Shown here: piece after piece, positions 7,515 through 15,396 of the stretch | Position numbering within the stretch: the stretch's first letter is position 1 | How the letters are laid out: every line of letters begins with the position of its first letter | Assembly: GCA_001871415.1 (NCBI GenBank) | Contig: MNWW01000030.1 | Span: forward strand, 1 to 39,824 | Length of the DNA: 39,824 bases | Direction of reading: 5' to 3' | DNA from: Candidatus Woesearchaeota archaeon CG1_02_57_44 | GTDB taxonomy: Archaea; Nanobdellota; Nanobdellia; Woesearchaeales; CG1-02-57-44 | The notes under the pieces: generated by a model | Seen by the model: the letters and a program-made list of their open reading frames with translations, nothing else | The model's database searches: none | Told to the model about the DNA's origin: nothing | Translations under genes and position numbers: made by a program

Positions 7515-8180
7515 CTACTGCTTATCAGGAACCCTCTCAGGCGGCGGAGGTATCTCACGCTGCATCGGTTCCGTCGCGTCAGCGTAGTCCTCAGGCGATG
7601 GCTTCCACACCGTGCCATTGACGAGCAGCTCGCGCAGTATGACGCGACCATCGCGGCCCACGATGACCCTCGCTGTCAGGTCACTCGTTCGCAGCCCCTG
7701 CCATGCCATGCCCGCGCCCTCCGGCACGAAGTAAGACTCGATACCGTACTCGACACCCAGCAACCTGCGCCAGGAATCCGGCGTCTCTGTCACAGTGCCG
7801 CGGATGAACAGGCCATCATCCGCCGACGGACGCACCTTGGTCAGTCCTGCAGCGCTCGCGACATCGTCATCGCCCACGGCAAGCAGCACATACACGCGCT
7901 CGCCATAGGTGAAGTCACCTTCAGTGATATTGAGCGTCGAGATGTCATAGCCCAGGCGCACGTAATCCCCACGGAAGAAGTCCCTCGGGTCGATGGGAGC
8001 GACCTTCAGTAGAACCTGCGTGCCGGTGCGGATGGCTGTCTCCTGCACGGTGATGAACACCACCATGATGATGAGCCACCAGACCGCAAGGAGGACAAAG
8101 ATCTTCCTGGACGGCAGCAGCGATGCTGATGATGCGGCGCTGGCGCCTGGCCTTGCTCCCTGAGCGTTCCGCCTAGCCAC
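7515..8180 (-). CDS. GDYXXLXY domain membrane-anchored protein
   Basis: A 221-residue protein with one N-terminal membrane helix (IFVLLAVWWLIIMVVFITVQ) followed by the diagnostic GDYVRLGYDIS sequence within a segment that begins KVAPIDPRDFFRGDY. That names it a GDYXXLXY protein, a family of unknown biochemical role usually encoded beside DUF2157 membrane proteins, as here. The C-terminus is proline-rich (REIPPPPERVP). The open frame extends to a TTG at 8216, but I chose the GTG at 8180. It overlaps the DUF2157 stop (GTGGCTAG) and has GAGGTG 6 nt upstream, so the two genes are translationally coupled. Confidence 0.85.
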   Translation of the reverse strand: MARRNAQGARPGASAASSASLLPSRKIFVLLAVWWLIIMVVFITVQETAIRTGTQVLLKVAPIDPRDFFRGDYVRLGYDISTLNITEGDFTYGERVYVLLAVGDDDVASAAGLTKVRPSADDGLFIRGTVTETPDSWRRLLGVEYGIESYFVPEGAGMAWQGLRTSDLTARVIVGRDGRVILRELLVNGTVWKPSPEDYADATEPMQREIPPPPERVPDKQ

Positions 8181-9354
8181 GCGCCCCACCTCGTCGTCCG
8201 CTACCTTTCGCCCCAATCCTGCCCTTGATGTCTCGGCGCTTGCGTTCCATATAGCCGCCGCCCAGCACCAGGATCAGACCCGCGCTCATGAAGAACCAGG
8301 ACGTAGGCAACATGTCCCAGAACATATCGACATAGTGGGAGAACAGATAGACAAACAGCCACGCCATGGACATATTGATGAGACTCATATCCTCACGCTT
8401 CAGGCCTATGTTGAGGAGGAGCAAGAGCAACGCGAAAAGCATGATATTGAAGACCCACATGTAGATGCTTCCTCTGCTCGGAAAGAACAGCAGCAGACCA
8501 GCGGCGATGAGCAGTGCGGTCCCGACCGCCGTCTCCAGCGCTGACGTCTCCCTGCGCATCCGGATATACGCGATATCCAGGAGCGCGAAAGCCAAAATCG
8601 CAAACCCGATGAATACACCAGCACCGAATCTGGAGAACTCCTGGACAACCGATTGATGCAGCACAGAGAATCCCTCAAAGGACAACAAGAACAAAGCGAT
8701 GAGCATGATCTTGAGTCCCGCGAGGCGCACTATCCTGGCGACCAAAGCGAGACGCTCGCTCGCCTGATGCAATGAGCCGATGGCAAAGAGCAGGATGGCA
8801 GAGGAGAGCATCAGGACCGGCACGAACCGCTCAGGCAGCGCGCCGTGGCCAGAGAAGACTGCATTGAATATCCAGACATACCATAGGATGGAGACGAGCC
8901 ACGCGATATTCGCTTCGGGGACGATATAGAGCAGAGGGAGGATCGCGACCAGCCAGAGCAAGACCAGGCTCGCCGCCCCTGCCTGCACATGATAGAGCTG
9001 AGCGAGCAGGAAGATATCCGCACCGATGAGCAATGCGCTGAGAAAGAGCAGCGCCCGGCCCAGCGTCGGATAGGTCTGACGCTGGAACGCGAGATGGTAG
9101 CCGAGCCACAAGGCACCGAGGGTGAATGCGAACAGGACACCCATCTTGAGGATGACGGAGAACGCCTGCCAGTTGGCGGCGATGAAGAGGATGACGCCCG
9201 TGCCCAGCATCAGGGCGCCGATGGTCGCGATGATGGCCACCTGCCTGAGCTGCGCGCGCTGCTTCTGGCGCTCCTGCAGGTCGGCGAGCATGCGCTTCTC
9301 CTGCGCAGCTGATATCACGCCCTGCTGGCACCATTGATTGATGAGGTCTTTCAT
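8173..9354 (-). CDS. DUF2157 polytopic membrane protein
   Basis: A 393-residue membrane protein. It starts with a cytoplasmic helical domain (MKDLINQWCQQGVISAAQEKRML), typical of DUF2157, with the family's 'W...G.I....' pattern. About ten to twelve hydrophobic helices follow, beginning IIATIGALMLGTGVILFIAANW, where the G(A/T)G.ilfiaaNW motif is diagnostic. The C-terminus is basic (MERKRRDIKGRIGAKGSGRR). The biochemical role is unknown. It is coupled to the downstream GDYXXLXY gene, the conserved partner. The frame is open upstream to 9639, but those codons lie opposite the divergent gene at 9468 and do not fit the family. A TTTTAATACT element (9438-9447, minus sense) could drive it with a leader of about 60 nt. 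Confidence 0.88.
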   Translation of the reverse strand: MKDLINQWCQQGVISAAQEKRMLADLQERQKQRAQLRQVAIIATIGALMLGTGVILFIAANWQAFSVILKMGVLFAFTLGALWLGYHLAFQRQTYPTLGRALLFLSALLIGADIFLLAQLYHVQAGAASLVLLWLVAILPLLYIVPEANIAWLVSILWYVWIFNAVFSGHGALPERFVPVLMLSSAILLFAIGSLHQASERLALVARIVRLAGLKIMLIALFLLSFEGFSVLHQSVVQEFSRFGAGVFIGFAILAFALLDIAYIRMRRETSALETAVGTALLIAAGLLLFFPSRGSIYMWVFNIMLFALLLLLLNIGLKREDMSLINMSMAWLFVYLFSHYVDMFWDMLPTSWFFMSAGLILVLGGGYMERKRRDIKGRIGAKGSGRRGGARG

Positions 9355-9437
9355 GAGCGTCGCCTTGCTCCCGGCAGCATCACACACAAGTGCACGTCTG
9401 CCGCACCTATGCTTTGTGCGTTTGGTAGAGAGCAGAG

Positions 9438-9447
9438 TATTAAAACC
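9438..9447 (+). promoter_or_regulatory. TATA box for gene at 9468 (possibly bidirectional)
   Basis: TATTAAAACC centred about 26 nt before the ATG at 9468. Read on the other strand it is TTTTAATA, upstream of the DUF2157 gene, and may serve both. Confidence 0.5.
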
Positions 9448-9467
9448 TTGCTCAAATCCCCCCTCAG

Positions 9468-10286
9468 ATGGACGGCAATCACGCGACCCTCCTGCATACA
9501 GGCTACGCCCTGCTCGCCTATGGTGGTGCCTACGCAGCAGCCTGCATCGGCGCATTCTATGAATACATCCTGCACTGCGACACCCCCATGCCCTGCACGC
9601 TGCATGTAGAACGGCTCGAGGCCCGCGTCGATGACCCATGGAAACGCCTCACGCTCGTCGGCGAGCCACAGGCCTATAATTCCGACGACCACGATATGGC
9701 GGTTGCCCTGCTCTCTGAGCACCAGAGCGTTGCATTCCAGCACCAGGACATGGACCAGGAAGCGCTGCGGGGCGCGCGCCGCGCACTCACCTTCGCCTAT
9801 GACCTCTCCACCTTCATCCCCTCGCTGCTGCACATGCTCAAGGAACGTCGCATGTTCCCATCACTGAGCGAACTCGCGTGCGATGCAGGACGTGACTGCT
9901 ACCGACTCGAGGAGCCATCCGCCTGGCAGCAGGAGCTGCGCGACGCTGACCTTGTGGGCGCCATAGCCCGTGAGACCTTGAGCACCCTCAGCAGCCCATT
10001 CACCTACTGGCTGCCAAGCAAAGCCGCGCAGCATGCGGACAGCCCCACAAGGCAGACCGCGCGCATCGCCCGCCTGGAACGCGTCCGACTCGCACGAGAA
10101 TCAGGGATAGCACATCGCATCACTGAGCTCATCACGCTGCCTGAGGTGACGGATCTGCTCGCCGTGTATCATCAGTCCCATCATCCTGGTGTGCAGGATG
10201 CGCTCGCAGGGATGCTCGAGCTTCGGGCCTGGCAACTGCCCACGGACGAGCAATGCTGCTGGCCTACCGCGGCGTATGGGTTCTGA
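9468..10286 (+). CDS. Hypothetical protein, 272 aa
   Basis: I do not recognise this protein. The 272 residues are soluble-looking and largely helical. An N-terminal small-residue-rich segment (TGYALLAYGGAYAAACIGAFYEYIL) is only mildly hydrophobic and is not a clear membrane helix. The middle contains DMAVALLSEHQSVAFQHQDMD and FAYDLSTFIPSLLHMLKERRMFPS. The C-terminal third is charged helix (ARIARLERVRLARESGIAHRI) followed by LPEVTDLLAVYHQSHHPG. The TATA box 26 nt upstream supports the first ATG as a leaderless start. The gene is divergent from the DUF2157 pair and convergent with glyA. No function is proposed. Confidence 0.7.
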   Translation: MDGNHATLLHTGYALLAYGGAYAAACIGAFYEYILHCDTPMPCTLHVERLEARVDDPWKRLTLVGEPQAYNSDDHDMAVALLSEHQSVAFQHQDMDQEALRGARRALTFAYDLSTFIPSLLHMLKERRMFPSLSELACDAGRDCYRLEEPSAWQQELRDADLVGAIARETLSTLSSPFTYWLPSKAAQHADSPTRQTARIARLERVRLARESGIAHRITELITLPEVTDLLAVYHQSHHPGVQDALAGMLELRAWQLPTDEQCCWPTAAYGF

Positions 10287-10337
10287 TGCGAAGTCATCCG
10301 ATTAACTGAGAAGCATTCGCCATGTTGGTTTTAGCTG

Positions 10338-11660
10338 TCAATACAACGGATATCTCCTTGCCAACGCGATGACCTGCCGCTTGACATCCTTGATAATGGC
10401 TTCGTCAGTGTGATGCTTCACCACCGTAGCGATATACCTGCCGACATCACGCATATCCTCTTCGACCATGCCTCGTGTCGTTATGGCAGGCGTCCCCAGG
10501 CGGATGCCGCTGGGATCAAAGGGGCTGCGCTTATCATAGGGCACCATGTTCTTGTTGCAGGTGATATTGGCCTTGTCGAGCGCAACCTCGGCTTCCTTGC
10601 CTGTGACGCCGATGCTGCTGAGGTCGACGAGAATCAGGTGATTGTCTGTGCCGCCAGTCACCACGTCAAGACCTTCTGCCACCAAGGACGCAGCGAGCGC
10701 CTGCGCGTTCTTCACTATCTGCGCGGCGTACGCCTTGAACTGCGGTCGCAGCGCCTCCTTGAACGCCACGGCCTTGGCCGCGGTCACATGGTCATGAGGG
10801 CCGCCTTGCATGCCGGGAAACACCGCCTTGTCTATGGCTTTGGCAAACTGCTCCTTGCACATTATCATGGCCCCACGGGGGCCGCGCAGGGTCTTGTGCG
10901 TCGTCGTGGTCACCACATCGGTATACGGGAAGGGGCTCTGATGCACACCACCGACGATGAGCCCCGCGATGTGGCTGATATCCGCCATGCTTATCGCGCC
11001 TACCTCCTCGGCTATCTCAGCGAACGCTTTGAAATCGATGATCCTCGGGTAGGCAGTCGCGCCGGAGAGGATGAGCTTGGGCTTTGTCTTCCTGGCAAGG
11101 GCGCGTATCTTCTCATAGTCCAGACGGTGGGATGACTCATCTACACCGTACTGCACAAACTGATACGCCCTGCCGCTGAAGTTGACCTTGTGCCCGTGCG
11201 TGAGATGGCCGCCCTGGTCAAGGGACATGCCCATCACGGTGTCGCCAAATTCAAGCAGCGCGAAGTAGACCTCGATATTCGCGGGGCTTCCGGAATACGG
11301 CTGGACATTGACGTGCTCTGCTCCGAAAAGCTGCTTTGCCCTCGCTATTGCCAGCTCCTCAGCGTCGTCGATGAACTGGTTGCCGCCGTAGTATCGCTTG
11401 CGCGGATAGCCCTCGCTGTACTTGTTGGTCATGACGCTGCCGAGGGCCTCCAACACAGCAGGAGAGACGAAGTTCTCTGACGGGATGAGCTCAAGGCCGT
11501 CGTTCTGACGGTCTCGTTCGTGGTCAATGGCCGCCGCAAGATCAGGGTCAAATTGATGAAGAGGGGTGCGGTTCATGGCGTGCTCTGGAGCACGAGATGA
11601 TCGAACAAGGGAATCGGTCGGATGGGCCGCACCGCTGGTTTTTGTGGATTCTATCTTCAT
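10338..11660 (-). CDS. glyA: Serine hydroxymethyltransferase
   Basis: A 440-residue SHMT that interconverts serine and glycine with a one-carbon carrier (tetrahydrofolate or an archaeal pterin), using PLP. Diagnostic segments are [77 protein letters not shown] with PLP lysine Lys256, and [13 protein letters not shown]. Overall it resembles the bacterial-type enzyme. The family N-terminus aligns with the internal Met29 (position 11576). However, a TATA box (CATAAATACG, 11681-11690) about 26 nt before 11660 favours the upstream ATG, giving a 28-residue polar extension. Internal initiation at 11576 is the alternative. Confidence 0.95.
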   Translation of the reverse strand: MKIESTKTSGAAHPTDSLVRSSRAPEHAMNRTPLHQFDPDLAAAIDHERDRQNDGLELIPSENFVSPAVLEALGSVMTNKYSEGYPRKRYYGGNQFIDDAEELAIARAKQLFGAEHVNVQPYSGSPANIEVYFALLEFGDTVMGMSLDQGGHLTHGHKVNFSGRAYQFVQYGVDESSHRLDYEKIRALARKTKPKLILSGATAYPRIIDFKAFAEIAEEVGAISMADISHIAGLIVGGVHQSPFPYTDVVTTTTHKTLRGPRGAMIMCKEQFAKAIDKAVFPGMQGGPHDHVTAAKAVAFKEALRPQFKAYAAQIVKNAQALAASLVAEGLDVVTGGTDNHLILVDLSSIGVTGKEAEVALDKANITCNKNMVPYDKRSPFDPSGIRLGTPAITTRGMVEEDMRDVGRYIATVVKHHTDEAIIKDVKRQVIALARRYPLY

Positions 11661-11680
11661 CCCCTGTGGGCGGGTGCCCG

Positions 11681-11690
11681 CGTATTTATG
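11681..11690 (-). promoter_or_regulatory. TATA box for glyA
   Basis: CATAAATACG on the minus strand, centred about 26 nt before the ATG at 11660. Confidence 0.55.
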
Positions 11691-11770
11691 GGTTGCGACA
11701 AGACACGCTACATCACACAGACCTATGCCCCCTGAGGCCCGCTAGCCGCCCATCCGACATTCCAACGCAG

Positions 11771-11780
11771 ATTTAAATAG
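11771..11780 (+). promoter_or_regulatory. TATA box for small membrane protein at 11814
   Basis: ATTTAAATAG, about 38 nt before the TTG start. The predicted transcript start is near 11801, just before a GAGGTGAT ribosome-binding site at 11803-11810. Confidence 0.55.
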
Positions 11781-11813
11781 AATGAGCGCAACCACTGTAC
11801 TCGAGGTGATAAT

Positions 11814-12044
11814 TTGGCATTAGTATTAGGACCGGTACTGCTGGTCGTAGCTATCGTCGCCTGCGGCGGCGTGTATTGGAAGACGAAGAGCTGGGCAAAG
11901 ACAGGACACACCCTGCAGGTCCTGCTCGCGTTGCTGGCGCTGGTCTACGCGCTCCAGTATGTGGCAGTAGGCGAAATAAGGACAGTACTCCTGCTTCTCA
12001 GCGTGGGATTGCTGCTCGATGGCGTCATCGATGTCGCTGACTGA
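11814..12044 (+). CDS. Small hydrophobic membrane protein, 76 aa (TTG start)
   Basis: A 76-residue, almost wholly hydrophobic protein with two to three predicted membrane segments: LGPVLLVVAIVACGGVYW, TLQVLLALLALVYALQYVAV and IRTVLLLLSVGLLLDGVIDV, separated by the short basic linker KTKSWAKTGH. The start is TTG, chosen because GAGGTGAT (11803-11810) sits immediately upstream and a TATA box lies at 11771-11780. I do not recognise a family, and the role is unknown. It is divergent from glyA; the gene that follows on the other strand is the phosphohexomutase, reached after a 250-nt convergent gap. Confidence 0.7.
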   Translation: MALVLGPVLLVVAIVACGGVYWKTKSWAKTGHTLQVLLALLALVYALQYVAVGEIRTVLLLLSVGLLLDGVIDVAD

Positions 12045-12063
12045 GAGATAGCCATGCCTAGCA

Positions 12064-12115
12064 GGTAGCCGGCGTCTGTCGTGACAACAGCGATTGCTTC
12101 ATGACATCGGCTACC
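12064..12115. repeat. 8-bp inverted repeat in a convergent intergenic gap
   Basis: GGTAGCCG (12064-12071) and CGGCTACC (12108-12115) are perfect inverted arms with a 36-nt loop that itself contains TGTC-GT-GACA. They lie 20 nt downstream of the small membrane gene in a 250-nt gap (12045-12294) with no other convincing gene. It could be a 3' RNA structure or an undescribed small RNA, or it may be chance. Confidence 0.35.
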
Positions 12116-12294
12116 GCAAAGCTCAAATGATGTATGTAATTCTTCGTCTCTATGCAGCAACCTGTCATCATCACCGTGGTCTTGACTTCTGCAAGAAACA
12201 CGTTCTTTCCGGAAAGGGACAGGTCTGTATGACATAAGGATCTATGTGAGGAGCATGACGAGTATACGCTGATGTACCTGCGCGTGCCAGCGGA

Positions 12295-13812
12295 CTAATC
12301 GCGCGTCGCATCCACGGCTTGCTTGTACGCCGCCCTGCCGTCTTCAAGAAGCTGCTCTGCAGCTGGCTTGGACCTCGCATCAGAATATATGCGAAACTGC
12401 CCTGCCGTGGTCGCGCTCGCGCGGAACCACACCCAGCCTTCATCCATGATGACCTTCAGACCGCTGAAGCGATCCGGCCTAGACAGCTCGTATCCTCTGC
12501 CACTGTAGTAGTCCTGCAGCGCGCCCATGACCCTCGCGACCGCTTCCTGATTGGGCTCGCAGCGTTGGTCATCGTCGCGAAGCGTGTAGTAACGAGGCAT
12601 CGAATCGAGGAGCCCTCCGACATCCTGTCCGCGCTCGGCGGTCAGCGCGAGCGTGTAGAGCCAAGTCATCACGCCGTCGCGACATCGCGTCGCTGGGTGG
12701 ATGAATCCTGAGCTTGAGCCATCGCCGGACAACGCTGCGTGTTGGTCAATCATCGTATCCACTACATTTATCTCCCCTGTGCCGACCTCGACGTATCGGC
12801 CGCCATGCCTTCGCGCGACATCCTTGACCAACCAGGACGTACCATCATTGACGACGATGGTACGATTCCTTATGCCGATACCGGGAACATTGACCAATTG
12901 CGCGTCCAGCACATTCTCGTTAGGACCAGTCGCCGCGCCCTTGCGGCCCAGCACATACTCCGTCATCAACCCCAGGACATATTGACCAGAGACGACCTGT
13001 CCGAATTCGCTGGCGAACTTGCTCCCGACAGGGATGCCCAACTCCGCACGATCAGCGTCAAAGTCAAAACCGACGTACAGGTCCTTTGGACCAAGTGTCG
13101 AGACAATCGCAGCGAGGGTCCGGCCGTTAGGCTCAATTCCCCGCTGCGGACCCCTTGCGACGCTTCCGTGGATAACTTCCAGAGGAATGCCCATGCCAAG
13201 CCTGAGCACATCACACAGACCACAGGCAGCGCCTCCATTCGGGTCCAGGATCACGCGCTTGTCCGCGTAGAAGGAACGGACATCGTCAAGGGTCCCACCT
13301 GGCAGGAGGGAAAGAACAAAATCCAGATACGATGAGCCCGGATTGCTGCGCACGCGCGCCACCCTAACCGCGCCCATACCATCCACTCCAGCGCCCACCC
13401 CATCCACTCCCTCCCCCATCAGCTCATGCGCCCTGCCAATGACTCCTGCCATGTCGTCTGGAGCCAACAGCGCACCATCCTCGCGCAGGAACTTGAAGCC
13501 ATTATGATGCAAAGGGTTATGGCTGGCCGTGAGCATGACACCACCATGCGCGGCCTCCTCACGGACCGTGTGCTCGAGCATGGGCGTCGTCACGACGCCA
13601 ATGTCCACTACACGAACATCCCTGCCGAGATGCCCCATCAAGGATTGCATTATCTGTTCGCATGAGGGCCGCGGGTCATGACCGATGATGACTGTGGGGG
13701 CCATGCTCCTTTTTCGCAGCCATTGACCATAAGAGAGCGCATAGGCCGGAATCACGGGCATGAGCACTTTCGCAGTACCTCTGACGCCTGAATGGCTCTC
13801 GACAAGGGTCAT
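12295..13812 (-). CDS. Phosphohexomutase (phosphomannomutase/phosphoglucosamine mutase type)
   Basis: A 505-residue alpha-D-phosphohexomutase that moves phosphate between C1 and C6 of hexoses, feeding nucleotide-sugar synthesis. The four family loops are visible: TASHNP with the phosphoserine Ser97, the metal loop GFDFDADRAE, the sugar loop in the form DGSSSGFIHP instead of the usual GEESGH/GEMSGH, and the phosphate-binding RASATTAGQFRIYSDA near the C-terminus. The altered sugar loop means substrate cannot be assigned. A Gly-rich micro-repeat (GEGVDGVGAGVDGMG) forms an insertion between domains 1 and 2. The transcript is leaderless, with a TATA box at 13835-13844. It may supply sugars for glycosylation of the Asn-rich surface proteins; this is inference. 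Confidence 0.9.
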   Translation of the reverse strand: MTLVESHSGVRGTAKVLMPVIPAYALSYGQWLRKRSMAPTVIIGHDPRPSCEQIMQSLMGHLGRDVRVVDIGVVTTPMLEHTVREEAAHGGVMLTASHNPLHHNGFKFLREDGALLAPDDMAGVIGRAHELMGEGVDGVGAGVDGMGAVRVARVRSNPGSSYLDFVLSLLPGGTLDDVRSFYADKRVILDPNGGAACGLCDVLRLGMGIPLEVIHGSVARGPQRGIEPNGRTLAAIVSTLGPKDLYVGFDFDADRAELGIPVGSKFASEFGQVVSGQYVLGLMTEYVLGRKGAATGPNENVLDAQLVNVPGIGIRNRTIVVNDGTSWLVKDVARRHGGRYVEVGTGEINVVDTMIDQHAALSGDGSSSGFIHPATRCRDGVMTWLYTLALTAERGQDVGGLLDSMPRYYTLRDDDQRCEPNQEAVARVMGALQDYYSGRGYELSRPDRFSGLKVIMDEGWVWFRASATTAGQFRIYSDARSKPAAEQLLEDGRAAYKQAVDATRD

Positions 13813-13834
13813 TGATGGACAGGATTGTTGCTCA

Positions 13835-13844
13835 GGTTTTGAAT
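13835..13844 (-). promoter_or_regulatory. TATA box for phosphohexomutase
   Basis: ATTCAAAACC on the minus strand, about 27 nt upstream of the ATG at 13812. Confidence 0.5.
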
Positions 13845-13880
13845 GTTTGGGCGCGGCGTTCCCTTACTGGCCAATACCAA

Positions 13881-13888
13881 TATAAACC
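13881..13888 (+). promoter_or_regulatory. TATA box for dCMP deaminase
   Basis: TATAAACC centred about 26 nt before the ATG at 13910; the transcript is leaderless. Confidence 0.65.
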
Positions 13889-13909
13889 AAGAGCGCTTGC
13901 CCGATCACC

Positions 13910-14374
13910 ATGGCAACGCAGATGGACCTCGCCGGTAAGCCCAAGCGCGACGACTGGCACACGTACTTCATGAAGATAGCGACGCAGGTCGGCTCCAGGA
14001 GCACGTGCGACAGAAAGCATGTCGGCGCCGTCATCGTCCGTGACAAGACCATCCTGTCCACGGGCTACAACGGTTCGGTAAGAGGCCTTCCGCACTGCGA
14101 CGAGTCAGGACATGACATGGAAGACGGACACTGTGTCAGGACCGTGCACGCTGAGGCCAACGCCATCGTACAGGCGGCCAAGAACGGCGTGGCCATCGAC
14201 AGCGCCGAGATCTACATCACGGCAAGCCCGTGCTGGAACTGCTTCAAGCTCATCGCGAACGCTGGCATCAAGACCATCTACTTCGGAGAATTCTACCGTG
14301 ACGAGCGCATCTATAAGACAGCCGCGGCGGCGGGCATCAAGCTGGTCGATATGAGCAGGCAGAAGGAATCGTGA
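13910..14374 (+). CDS. dCMP deaminase family protein
   Basis: A 154-residue zinc-dependent cytidine/deoxycytidylate deaminase. The catalytic HAE (His80, Glu82) sits in TVHAEANAIVQAA. The zinc cysteines Cys108 and Cys111 are in SPCWNCFKLIANAGI, and the second metal-binding set seen in dCMP deaminases is suggested by Cys33, Cys63, His68 and Cys75 (GLPHCDESGH, DGHCVRT). The substrate-side GAVIVRDKTILSTGYNG matches the dCMP deaminase group (ComEB-like). The family converts dCMP to dUMP, feeding dTMP synthesis, which fits with a thymidylate kinase in the same window. Start at 13910 is fixed by the TATA box. It is convergent with the cobalamin adenosyltransferase gene, 9 nt away. Confidence 0.93.
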   Translation: MATQMDLAGKPKRDDWHTYFMKIATQVGSRSTCDRKHVGAVIVRDKTILSTGYNGSVRGLPHCDESGHDMEDGHCVRTVHAEANAIVQAAKNGVAIDSAEIYITASPCWNCFKLIANAGIKTIYFGEFYRDERIYKTAAAAGIKLVDMSRQKES

Positions 14375-14383
14375 GCTGAGCCC

Positions 14384-14953
14384 TTATCCGTACGTCACCG
14401 GCTCGTCCTCGCCTGATTCCAGCCTCGCGCAGAGAAACAGCAGGTCACTGAGGCGGTTGAGGTATTGGATGACGAGCGGTTGTGTGTGGATGGTGTCTGG
14501 CTGCAGCGCGCACACCCTGCGCTCTGCCCTGCGACAGATGGTACGGGCGAGGTGCAATGATGCCGCGGCTCGGTTGCCGCGCGGAAGGATGAAAGAAGTC
14601 TGCTGGGGTAGTGTTGATTCTATAGATGCGAGAGCATCCTCCATGCGCTGTAGATGGATAGATGTCAATGCGGGAAGAGACGCCAACACCTTCTCCGGTG
14701 CTCCAGCCGACGCGAGCAGCGCACCGATGATGAACAGATCGTTCTGCACGTGCCGCAGCGGCATGATGACGGACTGCTGCTTGGCGTCGGCTAATGCGAG
14801 ACCTATCGCCGCGTTGAGCTCGTCGACCGTACCATAGGCCTCCAGCAGGATATCGTGTTTGGGCACCCTCTTGCCTCCGATGAGCGCGGTCGTTCCGTCG
14901 TCGCCCGTCTTGGTCGCGATGGATGGGCGGGAGGATGATGGAGGAGCAGCCAT
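14384..14953 (-). CDS. Cob(I)alamin adenosyltransferase, PduO type
   Basis: A 189-residue PduO/MMAB-type ATP:cob(I)alamin adenosyltransferase, which makes adenosylcobalamin. Diagnostic features are IATKTGDDGTTALIGG at the ATP-binding N-terminus, the YGTVDELNAAIGLA helix, FILPRGNRAAASLHLARTICRRAER with the conserved RRAER, and the C-terminal YLNRLSDLLFLCAR. Length and motif order are normal. The transcript is leaderless, with a TATA box at 14973-14984 centred 26 nt upstream of the ATG. No cobalamin-dependent enzyme is visible in the window, so the reason for adenosylcobalamin use is not evident here. Confidence 0.93.
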   Translation of the reverse strand: MAAPPSSSRPSIATKTGDDGTTALIGGKRVPKHDILLEAYGTVDELNAAIGLALADAKQQSVIMPLRHVQNDLFIIGALLASAGAPEKVLASLPALTSIHLQRMEDALASIESTLPQQTSFILPRGNRAAASLHLARTICRRAERRVCALQPDTIHTQPLVIQYLNRLSDLLFLCARLESGEDEPVTYG

Positions 14954-14972
14954 AATGGGACAGAAGAGGACA

Positions 14973-14984
14973 GAATATAAAAAT
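14973..14984 (-). promoter_or_regulatory. TATA box for PduO-type adenosyltransferase
   Basis: ATTTTTATATTC on the minus strand, centred about 26 nt before the ATG at 14953. Confidence 0.65.
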
Positions 14985-15004
14985 GCATTGGGGTCGGAAT
15001 TGGC

Positions 15005-15274
15005 CTATCCTGACAACTCCAGCATCTTCTTCCTGCTCGACGCGCCTGCGACAACACGGACCTTTGCGCCAAGGAATTTGCTCAGGAATTGCTCCAGCTC
15101 AACGTTCGCCTTGCCCTTGTCCGGCGGCGCGGCTATCGCGACACGGAATGCCTTTCTCGCTTCGTCGTATCCGAGCAGCATGGTCTTTGATGCGCCCGGG
15201 CGCGCCATGATAGCGAAGCGCCTGCCAGATAGCTTGGCCATAAATTCTTCGCAAGTGATCGGAGCATCGTCCAT
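15005..15274 (-). CDS. DUF167 (YggU) family protein
   Basis: An 89-residue DUF167 protein. The family pattern is clear: (A)RPGASKTMLLGYDEARKAFRV, then IAAPPDKGKAN, then LSKFLGAKVRVVAGASSRKK. The biochemical function of the family is not established. The frame is open to a TTG at 15325, but the TATA box (15329-15338) places transcription start near 15307, so the TTG would be outside the transcript. The first usable ATG is at 15274 (MDDAPITCEEF), leaving a leader of about 30 nt. Confidence 0.85.
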   Translation of the reverse strand: MDDAPITCEEFMAKLSGRRFAIMARPGASKTMLLGYDEARKAFRVAIAAPPDKGKANVELEQFLSKFLGAKVRVVAGASSRKKMLELSG

Positions 15275-15328
15275 AGTGCATGCGCTTCCTGCGTCATCCG
15301 CAGCAGATACCTGACAGGATGACAAAGG

Positions 15329-15338
15329 GATTAAATTA
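15329..15338 (-). promoter_or_regulatory. TATA box for DUF167 gene
   Basis: TAATTTAATC on the minus strand. It decides against the upstream TTG start and for the ATG at 15274. Confidence 0.5.
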
Positions 15339-15396
15339 GTTTGGATTGGTAGAAAAATTCCCTTGGCAGCATCAGGGCAGATTCGTGAAGCGCGTT

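Noticed and set aside
7447-7590. 46-codon plus-strand frame after the ATATTAATAT box
   Set aside because: It runs antisense into the GDYXXLXY coding region, has no ribosome-binding site and no recognisable protein character.
12160-12180. C/D-box RNA candidate (GTGATGA on the minus strand)
   Set aside because: A C-box-like sequence is present, but I found no D box (CTGA) at suitable spacing and no paired C'/D' boxes.
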